Below are positions 1 through 8,945 of a DNA stretch of 64,000 nt, piece by piece. The notes beneath the pieces were generated by a model, which made no database searches, was not told the DNA's origin, and worked only from the letters and a program-made list of their open reading frames with translations. Made by a program: the position numbers and the translations under genes. Position 1 is the stretch's first letter. Each line of letters starts with the position of its first letter. Source of the DNA: Anaerolineales bacterium (GTDB lineage: Bacteria > Chloroflexota > Anaerolineae > Anaerolineales > Villigracilaceae); the NCBI GenBank assembly GCA_020634885.1, contig JACKAW010000007.1, positions 1-64,000 on the forward strand. The letters are read 5' to 3'.

Positions 1-111
1 ATTACGGAGGATTTTTGTCCACCCCCCTACGCTTCCCTCTTGTTTCTACCTGTCCCTGCACTGCCAAGCCTTACACAACACCCAAAGCGACTCAACCTAA
101 AGCCACCCCAC

Positions 112-318
112 TTACACATTGTCATCAGGCAAGCGCAAAGCATACATAAAAACTGCAAGCCCTGTCAGAGTGAAAACTGCTCCGACCACCCCTGCCATCC
201 AAAGCGGAATTCCCCAAGCGGCAACATCCACTGGCAGCAAACCCAGCCAAATAAGCAACCCGGCGCTGCCGAGCAGAATATCTGTGGCACTCGTAAATAA
301 AAGCACATTGCGTTTCAA
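112..318 (-). CDS. small two-TM membrane protein
   Basis: Predicted 68-residue protein with two hydrophobic segments (about residues 7-30 and 38-60) and a short charged C-terminus, so probably a small integral membrane protein. I do not recognise a family. It starts with TTG two bases after the polX stop codon. The end of polX provides an AGAGGA Shine-Dalgarno just before it, so translation is probably coupled to polX. Role unknown; the tight coupling is the main reason to believe it is a real gene. Confidence 0.6.
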   Translation of the reverse strand: MKRNVLLFTSATDILLGSAGLLIWLGLLPVDVAAWGIPLWMAGVVGAVFTLTGLAVFMYALRLPDDNV

Positions 319-319
319 A

Positions 320-2047
320 CTATCCTCTTTTCTTCAACCAATCGGTTAACTTCTTTGGCGTCCAGGTATTGAGCACATTTTTGGGTTCCAGCCACGCACG
401 GCGGGCGGTGGCAATGCCATAATGCAGCACATCAAAACCATCCCCGGCGTGTGAATCAGTGTTGATGCTAATGAGCACGCCCAAATCTTTGGCACGGCGG
501 GCAAGTGCATCATCCAGGTCGAGGCGCGAGGGATGGGCATTGATCTCCAGCGCTACACCTGATTCGGCGGCGGCAGGCAGGATGACTTCCATATCCAGAT
601 CTGCACCTTCGCGGTCTGGAATTTCGCGTCCGGTCGGGTGACCGATAATATCTACATGCGGGTTGCGGATGGCGTTAAGCAATCGCTGGGTGACCTTCTC
701 TCTCGGCTGGCGCAAGCTCGAATGGAGAGAGGCAACTACAAGGTCGAGTGAGGCGAGGAATTCATCGGGGTAATCCAATGAGCCATCGGCTTTAATTTCC
801 ACTTCGCTGCCGTGCAGAATCAAAATTTTATCTCCCAATTGTTTTTGAATCTTTTTGATCTCCGCCGCTTGTTGTTTATGCCGTTCAATTGAAAGCCCGT
901 TTGCCACACCCAGACTGACAGAGTGATCGGTAAATGCGATCACCTTTAAGCCGCGTCGAATAGCCGCTTGCGCCATCTCAAGCATGGAGAGTTTGCCATC
1001 GCTGTAGGTCGAGTGCATGTGTAGATCGGTTTTGATATCTTTGAGTTGAATTAACTTCGGGAGTTTATTTGCCTTTGCCGCCTCCACCTCGCCGCGATCT
1101 TCGCGTAATTCTGGAGGCACATATTGCAAGCCAAGTGTTTTATACACTTCCTCTTCGGTGGCACAAAGAATCTCACCCTTGCCTTTGGTTTTGGTCAGCG
1201 CGTGTTCTGAAAGCGAAAGCCCTTTATCCAACGCGATCTGACGCAGTTTTACATTATGGTCTTTCGAGCCGGTGGAATATTGAAGCGCCGTGCCAAACTT
1301 CTCTGGCGGGTGAACCCAAATTTGCGCGCGTACGCCGTCAAAAAATTCGATGCTGGCTTTTGTATCGCCCTTACCTAGCACACGCTCCACGCCTTTGAGG
1401 TTTACAAAGGCTTCCATGACAGCCATTGAATCTTTTGCCGCCACAAGAATATCGAGGTCGCCTACCGTCGAACGCATTCGGCGCAGACTTCCCGCGGGCT
1501 GGGCATCTACAACGCCTTTCACACTTTTCAGCACACTGACAATTTCCTGCGCCAAAGGATAGGCCCTGCCCAACGGCAAGCGACCTGAACGGCGGGATAG
1601 CGCAGCGATGCCTTCAAGAATCGCTGTCTCCGATTTTGCACCCATGCCGGGCAGGTCTCGCAACTTACCTTCTTTTGCGGCGGTTTCCAGCTCTGCAAGT
1701 GTGGTGATGTTGAGGGTCTTCCAGATCAGCGCAATCTTTTTCGGTCCAAGCGATTGCACTTGCAGCCACCCTGCCAAACTTTCTGGCACTTCTGTTTTTA
1801 CTTTCTCTAAAAATTCCAACTTGCCGGTAGAAAGCAACTCATCTATCTTCTCTGCGATGGCTTTTCCCACACCCGGGATATCGGCTAACTTGCCTTCCTT
1901 CCAATACTCGCTTGCTTCACGTCCCAATGATTCCAAACTTTCTGCCGCTTTGCGGTAGGCAAGGGTTTTGTAAATGATCTCACCTTTAATCTCCAATAAA
2001 TTGGCAATGAGGGTAAATACATTAGCTAGTTGTTTATTATTCATCAT
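320..2047 (-). CDS. polX: DNA polymerase X family with PHP domain
   Basis: Bacterial family X DNA polymerase, used in gap filling and base-excision repair in the cytoplasm. The 575 residues match the usual PolX length. The N-terminal half has helix-hairpin-helix motifs (DIPGVGKAIAEKI near residue 55, DLPGMGAKSE near 130). The nucleotidyltransferase centre GSLRRMRSTVGDLDILVA lies near 205-222 and carries the metal-binding Asp pair. A PHP phosphoesterase domain begins with DLHMHSTYSDGK near 339, typically giving Mn-dependent 3'-5' exonuclease and AP-endonuclease activity. Translation starts at either of two adjacent ATG codons after a GAAAGG site. It is transcribed divergently from the glycosyltransferase gene to its right. 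Confidence 0.93.
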   Translation of the reverse strand: MMNNKQLANVFTLIANLLEIKGEIIYKTLAYRKAAESLESLGREASEYWKEGKLADIPGVGKAIAEKIDELLSTGKLEFLEKVKTEVPESLAGWLQVQSLGPKKIALIWKTLNITTLAELETAAKEGKLRDLPGMGAKSETAILEGIAALSRRSGRLPLGRAYPLAQEIVSVLKSVKGVVDAQPAGSLRRMRSTVGDLDILVAAKDSMAVMEAFVNLKGVERVLGKGDTKASIEFFDGVRAQIWVHPPEKFGTALQYSTGSKDHNVKLRQIALDKGLSLSEHALTKTKGKGEILCATEEEVYKTLGLQYVPPELREDRGEVEAAKANKLPKLIQLKDIKTDLHMHSTYSDGKLSMLEMAQAAIRRGLKVIAFTDHSVSLGVANGLSIERHKQQAAEIKKIQKQLGDKILILHGSEVEIKADGSLDYPDEFLASLDLVVASLHSSLRQPREKVTQRLLNAIRNPHVDIIGHPTGREIPDREGADLDMEVILPAAAESGVALEINAHPSRLDLDDALARRAKDLGVLISINTDSHAGDGFDVLHYGIATARRAWLEPKNVLNTWTPKKLTDWLKKRG

Positions 2048-2096
2048 GGGGTACCTTTCAAGTGAAGGAAGAAAGAATTAAAGCGTTGGTATTCAG

Positions 2097-2104
2097 ATTA
2101 TACT
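2097..2104. promoter_or_regulatory. overlapping divergent -10 boxes
   Basis: The 67-bp gap between polX and the divergent glycosyltransferase contains TATACT on the plus strand (2099-2104) and, sharing bases with it, TATAAT on the minus strand (2102-2097). Each would give a short leader: about 4 nt for the plus gene and about 43 nt for polX. No convincing -35 box was seen on either side, so this is a tentative call. Confidence 0.4.
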
Positions 2105-2114
2105 CGGCAGAAAA

Positions 2115-3605
2115 ATGAAACTCACTCGTTTATTTCTTCCGATCATTATCATCCTTAGCGCAGTCTTCGCTAGCCTGCGTTTTAACTCCCTGCAAATTGG
2201 CACATCCTACGATGATGCAAAGTACATCATCCTCGCCGAAAGCCTTGCCAGTGGAGAGGGCTACCAACTCATCAATTTTCCACGCCCGCAGATCGAGCGG
2301 AACTTTCCGCCGGGCTGGGCGCTTTTGCTTGCGCCGTTCACACTTGCCTTTCCAAAAAATTATGATGCGCTAAAAATCGTTTCGCTTGTGTTGTGGCTTG
2401 TTTCCATTTTTCTGGTTCACAAGTTTTTCTCAAAGCGACTCGCATCTCCACATCTTGAAATCCTTACAGCCTTCGTCGCTTTGAATCCGCTGCTCATTGG
2501 CACTTCGGTCACGGTCATGTCTGAGACGGCGTATCTTTTCTTTTCACTGCTGGCATTGCTCGCCTTTGATAAAGCAGACGGCAGAAAGTACGGCTGGCTT
2601 GCACTCGCTATTTTGCTGACTTTTTACACCCAACAAATTCGCACGATTGGGATCGCCCTCACTGCCTCGCTGATCATTGTCCTCTTCCTCTTTCGCCGCT
2701 GGCGTGACCTGGGGCTGGCTGCGGTTATTCTGGTAGTTGGATTCTCCTTCCAGAGTTGGCTCAATCTCCGCAATGGCGGTACAGTCATCTCATCTGGTTA
2801 TGAGGCGCAGGTATTAAGCGGATCGATATTGGAAAAAATTTCACAGGTGTGGTCAAACGTCAGCGGTTACTTTGACGGGGTGTTATCGGGCTCGCTCATT
2901 CCCATCTTCGGCACACGTCTGGATGCAATGTTTGGATGGCTGTTCCTTGCTTTGAACATTATCATTTTGTTGGTATTGCTTTTCGGCTTTTTTAGATCAC
3001 AAACCAAACTTGAGTGGATGCACATATACTTTGTCATTTATACAGTTGGCATCCTTGCTTTTTGGAATCCACAGGTAGGAAGTGTGAAGGCGCGTTTTCT
3101 TATTCCAATTTTGCCAATGCTGTATTTTTATTTTCTTCAGGGAAGTGCATGGCTCGCCGAGACATTCATGCCGCGCAAGTCCAATACTGTTTTGTTGGGA
3201 ATGACGGCTTTTATTGCACTCGTACTCATTGCCCGCAACCTGCAAGATTGGCGTTCCCCCATCCGTGAGCAGATCACAGACTTATCCATTGGCTCAAGTT
3301 GGGTCGCCGAGAACGCACCCACGGATGCGATCGTGATGGTCAATGAGCCTGCGCCCGCCTATGTGCATGTAAAACGAAAGACGATCAATTTTCCAAAGAA
3401 TGGACAAGGGTTGGTGCAATACCTGCACAATCAGGGCATTGATTACATAATCATTTCCCCTTTACTGCAATCGCCAAAAAATGCAAACCTAAGCAAAGAC
3501 GCCCAATCCACTCTTTCTCAAATGGAGTCACTGCCAGATGCTTTTCTATTGGTCTTTGAAGATGGCGGCAACAACGTCAGGGTTTATCAATATATAGGAC
3601 AATAA
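2115..3605 (+). CDS. GT-C type membrane glycosyltransferase (ArnT/PMT-like)
   Basis: A 496-residue polytopic membrane protein with an N-terminal TM helix followed by an acidic DD pair (residues 33-34, SYDDAKY) and FPPGWALLLAP. This layout matches GT-C fold enzymes of the ArnT/GT39 type, which transfer sugars from polyprenyl-phosphate donors on the outer face of the membrane. About ten more hydrophobic segments follow, then a soluble C-terminal domain of roughly 120 residues. The acceptor cannot be told from sequence. It is monocistronic and ends at a strong terminator. Confidence 0.75.
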   Translation: MKLTRLFLPIIIILSAVFASLRFNSLQIGTSYDDAKYIILAESLASGEGYQLINFPRPQIERNFPPGWALLLAPFTLAFPKNYDALKIVSLVLWLVSIFLVHKFFSKRLASPHLEILTAFVALNPLLIGTSVTVMSETAYLFFSLLALLAFDKADGRKYGWLALAILLTFYTQQIRTIGIALTASLIIVLFLFRRWRDLGLAAVILVVGFSFQSWLNLRNGGTVISSGYEAQVLSGSILEKISQVWSNVSGYFDGVLSGSLIPIFGTRLDAMFGWLFLALNIIILLVLLFGFFRSQTKLEWMHIYFVIYTVGILAFWNPQVGSVKARFLIPILPMLYFYFLQGSAWLAETFMPRKSNTVLLGMTAFIALVLIARNLQDWRSPIREQITDLSIGSSWVAENAPTDAIVMVNEPAPAYVHVKRKTINFPKNGQGLVQYLHNQGIDYIIISPLLQSPKNANLSKDAQSTLSQMESLPDAFLLVFEDGGNNVRVYQYIGQ

Positions 3606-3610
3606 AAAAT

Positions 3611-3647
3611 AAAACTCCCGATGACCGACATCGGGAGTTTTATTTTA
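3611..3647. terminator. bidirectional intrinsic terminator
   Basis: A 13-bp perfect stem (3611-3623 with 3629-3641) and 5-nt loop, A-rich before and T-rich after, placed between convergent genes. Confidence 0.9.
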
Positions 3648-3651
3648 CAGA

Positions 3652-4476
3652 TTACCAATCTGCCATTTTCTTTACGCGGGTACGCTCGAACATGGCAACC
3701 AGAGTAAGCGCAGGGATCGCCCAGCGTTCGTGTTGATCGGACAGGTCGCCTATTTTTTCAACAGTGTATTTATCCACCAGCAGGTCACGCTGTTTTTGCA
3801 GTTTCAACACAGTGGGGTTGTATAAATTACCGATCTTGAATTCATAAGATGGAGCGTAGGCACGGGCAGCCAAAGGCAGGTTCAATAATTGAATGCGAGT
3901 GGAATAAGGTAAAAAGTCGAACCAGGCGGTGCCGCGTGAAGGGACGATCCACCCCAGAGTGTTGCCGTCTTCATGATCTTTTACTTGATAGACAAGCCGT
4001 GAAGGCAGGTTGGAGCGAACGGCAGAGTTCACCAGATTGTTGCCAAAACTGGCGGCTACATTTCCAAGAACGCCCTGCACATCGGCAATTCCATTGCTTT
4101 GCATCACAGGAGCCGATGAGGTGATATTCACGCTCATATCCTTGAATTCTTCCATACGCGCCCAATAATCATCCACATGCGCCACGGGTTTGCCATCTGC
4201 TGTGACTATGTTCCAAGTGGAAGACATGCTGGCAAATTGAAACATAAACCGGAAAGAGGTATCTCCTTCTGCACGGTATACCTCTTTCCCAGAGCCGTCT
4301 ACATACGACATGGCATCCTTGAACGAGATGAAGGGGTCGGATGCGCGCATAATAAATTTGCCGTCTCCATTGCGAACATCAACCTGACGACCAATGCTTA
4401 TCATTGGGAATTCCATTTTGAGCGGGTAGGTATACATCAAGACATTCTCCGGTTTGATTTGAATAATTTGCATCAT
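3652..4476 (-). CDS. LURP-one/tubby-C-like domain protein
   Basis: The 274-residue product starts MMQIIQIKPENVLMYTYPLK and is rich in beta-strand patterns such as RQVDVRNGDGKFIMRASDP and SYVDGSGKEVYRAEGD. These resemble the LURP-one/tubby C-terminal/scramblase-like barrel, though this is a fold-level impression. A longer frame reaches 4590, but that start sits inside the ftsK terminator hairpin, so I chose the tandem ATGs at 4476/4473. No signal peptide or TM helix is seen. Function unknown. Confidence 0.6.
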   Translation of the reverse strand: MMQIIQIKPENVLMYTYPLKMEFPMISIGRQVDVRNGDGKFIMRASDPFISFKDAMSYVDGSGKEVYRAEGDTSFRFMFQFASMSSTWNIVTADGKPVAHVDDYWARMEEFKDMSVNITSSAPVMQSNGIADVQGVLGNVAASFGNNLVNSAVRSNLPSRLVYQVKDHEDGNTLGWIVPSRGTAWFDFLPYSTRIQLLNLPLAARAYAPSYEFKIGNLYNPTVLKLQKQRDLLVDKYTVEKIGDLSDQHERWAIPALTLVAMFERTRVKKMADW

Positions 4477-4552
4477 TGTATTTATCTTTATACAGTTCAC
4501 AATAGGATTAAGGATGGATAAACCGCTTTTTTCGAGTACGTCTTTAGTACTA

Positions 4553-4588
4553 TAAAAAAATAAACCCCGCATTTTGCAGGGTTTATTC
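4553..4588 (-). terminator. ftsK intrinsic terminator
   Basis: On the minus strand, nine bases after the ftsK stop codon, an AAACCC...GGGTTT stem is extended by AATA/TATT and followed by seven T residues. Confidence 0.85.
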
Positions 4589-4596
4589 ATGAATTT

Positions 4597-6951
4597 TCAC
4601 TCTTGAGGCGGTGCATCTTCAGGCGGGGTTATATCGCCATAATCCAGCACGGGGCGCATTTGAGAAGCTCCCTCCGGCTGTCCGACGATCTTTTTATCTT
4701 CCATCGTATCCATCAAACGCGAGGCGCGAGTGTAGCCAATGCGCAGCCTGCGCTGAAGCATGGAAACCGACCCCTTGCCTTCTTTGCGGACGATTGCCAC
4801 AGCTTCTTCATACAGTGGGTCGCCGTTCACTTTGGCTCCCTCTTCCCAAAGCGGTACTTGTTTTAGCGGCACATTTTCAGGGATGGTGTTGGCGGGCACA
4901 TCGGCATTGGCGGGCTGAGGTTTGCCTGTACCTGCCTGATCCTGCCAATATTCCACCAAGCGGTGTATTTCCATATCGGAGACAAACACGCCCTGCAAAC
5001 GCGCAGCGGCGGGGGCATCAGGCGCCTGATACAGCATATCGCCGCGCCCCAGTAATTTTTCGGCGCCGGGCTGGTCGAGAATGACGCGGCTATCGGTATT
5101 CGATGCCACGGCAAACGCAATACGCGCCGGAAAGTTGGCTTTGATGAGACCTGTCACTACATCCACCGAAGGGCGCTGTGTGGCAAGGATCATGTGAATA
5201 CCGGTGGCGCGTGCCAATTGCGCGAGGCGGGTGATGGTCTTTTCGGTTTCGTCTGGTGCGATCATCATCAAGTCTGCAAGTTCGTCAATAACAATGACGA
5301 GATAGGGTAGTTTCTTTTGTCCTTGCAGTTTCAGCTTAGCGTTGTAGTCAGTGATATTACGCGAACCCACTTGTGCGAACATGTGATAGCGTTTGTCCAT
5401 TTCGCGTGTGATCCATTGCAAGGCACCGATCACGCGATCCATTTCCACTACGACGGGTCCGAGCAGGTGAGGCACACCGTTATAGCCGGTAAGTTCCACG
5501 CGTTTGGGGTCAACCAGTACAAGGCGCAGGTCGTCGGGGGTGTTGTAAAGCAGCATACAAGTGAGGATGGTATTCACACACACTGATTTACCTGAGCCGG
5601 TCGTTCCTGCTATGAGCATGTGCGGCATGTTCTCAATACTGGCAATGGCGGGCATGCCTGCCACATCGCGCCCAAGTGCAAATGCCAGTGGTTTCTTGAA
5701 GCCTTTGAAAAGCTCGCCTTCCAAAATATCACGTAATGCCACACGCGCCATTTCTTCGTTTGGAACTTCGATGCCCACATAGCTATGTCCTGGCACGGGG
5801 GCTTGAATACGGATGCGCGGCGCAGCGAGTGCAAGCGCGAGGTCATCGGCAAGGGATGCAATTTTACTGACGCGAACACGGGTGCGGACTCCGCCTCTTG
5901 TCTCAAGGAAAAGCGGCTCCACCCCAAATTGGGTGATCGAAGGTCCACGGCTGATCGCCACTACTTGCGCTGGCGCGCCAAAGGAGGCAAGTGTTTCTTC
6001 GATAAGGCGTGCGCGTTGTTTGATAAAGTCTTCGTTTACGGCAGCTTCACTGCCTTCATCGAGGATGTCTGTGAGGTCGGGTAGTTTCCATTCGATGATC
6101 GTTGTACCGGTGCGGGTTTGCACAGGTACGGCAGGAACCGCGCCAGAGGCGTCTACTGCGGGCATGGCAGAGGGGTCTATCGGTGTGAGTCCATCTATCT
6201 GGGTAGAGGCAGGTATGGGCTGAGTCTGAGGCGCAGGTTTGATGATCAGGTCACGCAGTTTTTGAATCCAGGGGGTGAGCCATTTAAAGAGTTCGGCTAC
6301 GGGTTTATCCAACATGATGGATACGCCAATGATGAGCCAGGCGATCATCCAAATAGCCGCTCCGCCCGAGCCAAATGCCCCCCAAAAGACTCGCTGTGCC
6401 AGCCCGCCAAAGTAGCCGCCGCCTACTCCTGTAAGCGCTACGGCTTCAGCGGTTTCAGCGGTTGCGATTAGTGAATGAAAAAGTGTGAGCAGCCAAAAGA
6501 AGAGGATGATGCTGCCTGTTGCATTTTCAACAGTGAGTGGATGAACGCGTTCGATCTTGCGAAAGACAAGCCAGAGACCAAATATCAATAAGCCCAATGG
6601 GAGAATGTATACGCCCCACCCAAATAATTGGGCGAGGAAGAAAATGACTCCGCCTACAATAGGTGAACGGTTGGCAGAGATCAAACCAAGCAGGATGATA
6701 ACTCCAACAAATGCCAATATTACGCCCACAACATCAAGTTTGCGTTCGGGTGAAAGTTTGTTCCACCATGTTGTTTCGCGCTGCGCTGGGGTGTATGTTG
6801 GTTCTGCGGGCTGGGGAGATACGGGCGGCGGGGGTGATTTTTGTTTTGCCATGCCTCTTGCGTGTGAATCTGCACCGCCTTTTTTTGGGGAGGACTTTTT
6901 GCCAGCAGCAGGCTTTTTATTTTTTGAGCCGAAGGGGGTTAGGAGAGGCAT
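4597..6951 (-). CDS. ftsK: FtsK/SpoIIIE-family DNA translocase
   Basis: A 784-residue septal DNA pump that clears and resolves chromosomes at division. A Pro/Lys-rich cytoplasmic N-terminus (1-75) is followed by four TM helices (about 75-240) and a linker with a Pro/Ala-rich stretch. The alpha/beta motor has the Walker A motif GTTGSGKS near 446 and the Walker B segment YLVIVIDELADLMM. The C-terminal gamma winged helix, from about residue 705 (EGKGSVSMLQRRLRIGYTRA), recognises chromosome polarity sequences. Length and domain order are ordinary for the family. A TATAAT sequence on the minus strand at 6988-6993 could be its promoter. Confidence 0.95.
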   Translation of the reverse strand: MPLLTPFGSKNKKPAAGKKSSPKKGGADSHARGMAKQKSPPPPVSPQPAEPTYTPAQRETTWWNKLSPERKLDVVGVILAFVGVIILLGLISANRSPIVGGVIFFLAQLFGWGVYILPLGLLIFGLWLVFRKIERVHPLTVENATGSIILFFWLLTLFHSLIATAETAEAVALTGVGGGYFGGLAQRVFWGAFGSGGAAIWMIAWLIIGVSIMLDKPVAELFKWLTPWIQKLRDLIIKPAPQTQPIPASTQIDGLTPIDPSAMPAVDASGAVPAVPVQTRTGTTIIEWKLPDLTDILDEGSEAAVNEDFIKQRARLIEETLASFGAPAQVVAISRGPSITQFGVEPLFLETRGGVRTRVRVSKIASLADDLALALAAPRIRIQAPVPGHSYVGIEVPNEEMARVALRDILEGELFKGFKKPLAFALGRDVAGMPAIASIENMPHMLIAGTTGSGKSVCVNTILTCMLLYNTPDDLRLVLVDPKRVELTGYNGVPHLLGPVVVEMDRVIGALQWITREMDKRYHMFAQVGSRNITDYNAKLKLQGQKKLPYLVIVIDELADLMMIAPDETEKTITRLAQLARATGIHMILATQRPSVDVVTGLIKANFPARIAFAVASNTDSRVILDQPGAEKLLGRGDMLYQAPDAPAAARLQGVFVSDMEIHRLVEYWQDQAGTGKPQPANADVPANTIPENVPLKQVPLWEEGAKVNGDPLYEEAVAIVRKEGKGSVSMLQRRLRIGYTRASRLMDTMEDKKIVGQPEGASQMRPVLDYGDITPPEDAPPQE

Positions 6952-7030
6952 TCGATTTACGATTTGTGCAATTTGCGAGTAAAAAAATTATATTGATTCA
7001 TTATAGCACAAATGGTCTGTTTAACTTTTT

Positions 7031-7074
7031 AGGCGAACAGGAAGGTATCTTTGGTTGATACTTTCCTGTTCGCC
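7031..7074. repeat. 19-bp inverted repeat
   Basis: Arms 7031-7049 and 7056-7074 pair over 19 bp with one G-T mismatch around a short T-rich loop. The right arm has no long T run, so it could be a weak terminator or an extragenic palindrome. It opens the 6952-7376 gap, which holds only such palindromes and no convincing gene. Confidence 0.7.
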
Positions 7075-7100
7075 TGTTTAATCTTACTGATGTTATACAG

Positions 7101-7218
7101 TAGGGGCGACCCGCCCACATCCATGAGAGCTTTCTTTCGCCAGAAAGGGTCGCCCTGCCGCCGGGACAACCCTTTCTTTGGGATAAAAGCCCTGATAGAC
7201 CTTGACGGGTTGCCCTAC
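7101..7218. repeat. element with imperfect terminal inverted repeats
   Basis: Begins GTAGGGGCGACCCG (7101-7114) and ends CGGGTTGCCCTAC (7206-7218), which are imperfect inverted copies. Internally, AGAAAGGGTCGCCCTGCCG and ACCCTTTCTTTGGG share related runs. It looks like a small non-coding, MITE-like or palindromic extragenic repeat. No other full copy is visible in the window, though short GTAGG.../...CCTAC palindromes occur elsewhere. Confidence 0.45.
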
Positions 7219-7296
7219 GGAAAATCGCGTAAGGTGAGTAATCTTATTAACGACGCCACAAGCATACGGAATTTCGCAAGGGGGGTTTTAACGGCG

Positions 7297-7319
7297 TACG
7301 CCGCGCAGTGCGCGGCGTA
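7297..7319. repeat. GC-rich perfect hairpin
   Basis: A 10-bp perfect stem, TACGCCGCGC (7297-7306) with GCGCGGCGTA (7310-7319), and a 3-nt loop. No T run follows. Function unknown. Confidence 0.6.
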
Positions 7320-7376
7320 GCCTTAAGACCAACTCAGAGGGAGGAGAGAGAGTTTGGATGAACAGTTTTCGCTGTT

Positions 7377-7598
7377 CTATTCAACAGGGTCAATGCCAGG
7401 ATTTGTTCCGCTCAGTGAGCAGGCGGGGTGTTCCATGCAATTGCATTCAATTGCTTTGTTGCAACGCCTTGCCACAATACGGGGGGCTTGCTCGGGCAGT
7501 TGTTCCGCCGGGTGTACAACCTCGACTTCGATGGCTACATTTTCCTGCAAGTGCTCGCAGTATTTGGTTTTTTCAACTTGCCAAACCTTTTTTGCCAT
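7377..7598 (-). CDS. Cys-rich 73-residue protein
   Basis: A small soluble protein with a perfect AGGAGG Shine-Dalgarno five bases before its ATG, which supports it strongly as a gene. Five cysteines are present (ECNCMEHPAC plus KYCEHL and RRCNK), and a His-rich acidic middle (VEVVHPAEQLPEQAP). The spacing suggests metal binding. I do not recognise the family. It stands alone, upstream of the sugar-dehydrogenase operon on the same strand reading away from it. Confidence 0.65.
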   Translation of the reverse strand: MAKKVWQVEKTKYCEHLQENVAIEVEVVHPAEQLPEQAPRIVARRCNKAIECNCMEHPACSLSGTNPGIDPVE

Positions 7599-7709
7599 AA
7601 CTGCCTCCTGACTCCGATGCTGTTAGTTTACGGGGAAACGGATAAGCAGACCAGTGACAGGCGTCACAATCTGGAATGACAAAGTGCCTATTTAGGATGT
7701 GATAAGTCT

Positions 7710-8945
7710 TTATTTTTTTGTAAGGTTATAAATGCCGCCAGCATCGCTGACCAGATATAACTCACCATTTTCATCTTCACCAAAGGATGTGATGGAAAGC
7801 CCCGTCTCAAACATGACCTGGGTCTGCCACTGCCCATTGGAGAGGATCAACCCCCAAACCGTGCCAGTGCAATAGTCGCCGTATAGGTAGATGCCGTTCC
7901 ACTCAGACATGGAACCACGGTACACATACCCGCCGGTAACAGAACACCCGCTATGGGGGTTTGAGTGGCTGTACTCAGCAACAGGAAGCAGCATACCCTC
8001 TTGAAAAAGACCATCGTATCCGTGCCCGCCTTCCATCACACTCCAGCCAAAGTTTGCGCCGCTGGGAGAGCCGATGGGCAGGTAATCCACTTCTTCCCAT
8101 TCGCCTTGCCCTACATCCCCAATATACAGGTCGCCCGTAAGCCGATCAAAAGAGAAACGCCACGGGTTACGCAGACCATACGCCCAAACTTCATTACCAA
8201 ACGGGTTATCGGCAGGAATGGAGTAAGGGCTGCCGTGATTTACGTCAATACGCAGAATTTTACCGAGAAGGCTTTGGGTATTTTGTCCGTGCTTGTGCGG
8301 GTCGCCTGCCAATCCGCCATCACCCAAACCGAGGTAGAGATACCCGTCAGGACCAAAGGCGACCTTTCCGCCATTGTGGTTTGAGTAAGGCTGCTCGATC
8401 ACCATGAGTACCTGTTCACTGTTCGGGTCGGCGGTATCGCCATTGGCTGTAAAACGCGAAATGCGGGTATGCCCGCCCGCACCGGTGTAGTTGACGTAGA
8501 AGTAGCCGTTCTGTTCAAAATCGGGGTGAAAGGCAAAACCGAGCAAACCCATTTCATTGCCGCCTTCATTTACCCGGTCTGAAATATCGAGAAAGGGCTG
8601 CGGGCTGGGCAGCCAATCTTTTACCAAACGAATAACGCCGTATTTTTCAATGACGAACAAACGTCCCGATCCATCGTGTGCCGATTGCAAGTCTACGGGA
8701 CGGGTGAAGCCGTTGATTACCAGTTTCCATTCGTATTGGGTTGGGTCTGGGAATTGCAATGCAGATTGAACTGGAGCCTGGGTTGGGGGGCTCTCGGCAG
8801 ATTCAGGCTGGGGTTGAGATTCGGTTTGAGGGGTTGAAGCAGCCCCCAACGGAGAAAGAGGCGTAACCGTCGGGGCGGGAATGCCGTTCCCACCGCAGGC
8901 AAGCGCGGTGAGCAGGATACCGATCAGAATGGGCAGACGTTTCAT
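7710..8945 (-). CDS. PQQ-dependent sugar dehydrogenase-like lipoprotein
   Basis: A 411-residue protein of the glucose/sorbosone dehydrogenase (GSDH) beta-propeller family. After an N-terminal signal with a lipobox-like ALAC (Cys at residue 17) comes a Pro/Gln/Ser-rich spacer, then the propeller with family-typical segments RPVDLQSAHDGSGRLFVIEK, ENGNEMGLLGFAFHPDF-like and NHNGGKVAFGPDGYLYLGLGDGG. Members oxidise aldose sugars with PQQ outside the membrane, but many are of unknown substrate. Its ATG overlaps the DUF1232 stop codon (TAATG), so the two are translationally coupled. Confidence 0.85.
   Translation of the reverse strand: MKRLPILIGILLTALACGGNGIPAPTVTPLSPLGAASTPQTESQPQPESAESPPTQAPVQSALQFPDPTQYEWKLVINGFTRPVDLQSAHDGSGRLFVIEKYGVIRLVKDWLPSPQPFLDISDRVNEGGNEMGLLGFAFHPDFEQNGYFYVNYTGAGGHTRISRFTANGDTADPNSEQVLMVIEQPYSNHNGGKVAFGPDGYLYLGLGDGGLAGDPHKHGQNTQSLLGKILRIDVNHGSPYSIPADNPFGNEVWAYGLRNPWRFSFDRLTGDLYIGDVGQGEWEEVDYLPIGSPSGANFGWSVMEGGHGYDGLFQEGMLLPVAEYSHSNPHSGCSVTGGYVYRGSMSEWNGIYLYGDYCTGTVWGLILSNGQWQTQVMFETGLSITSFGEDENGELYLVSDAGGIYNLTKK

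Noticed and set aside
4477..4590. Upstream start for the LURP-one-like gene at 4590
   Set aside because: It would place the start codon within the ftsK terminator hairpin; tandem ATGs at 4476/4473 fit better.
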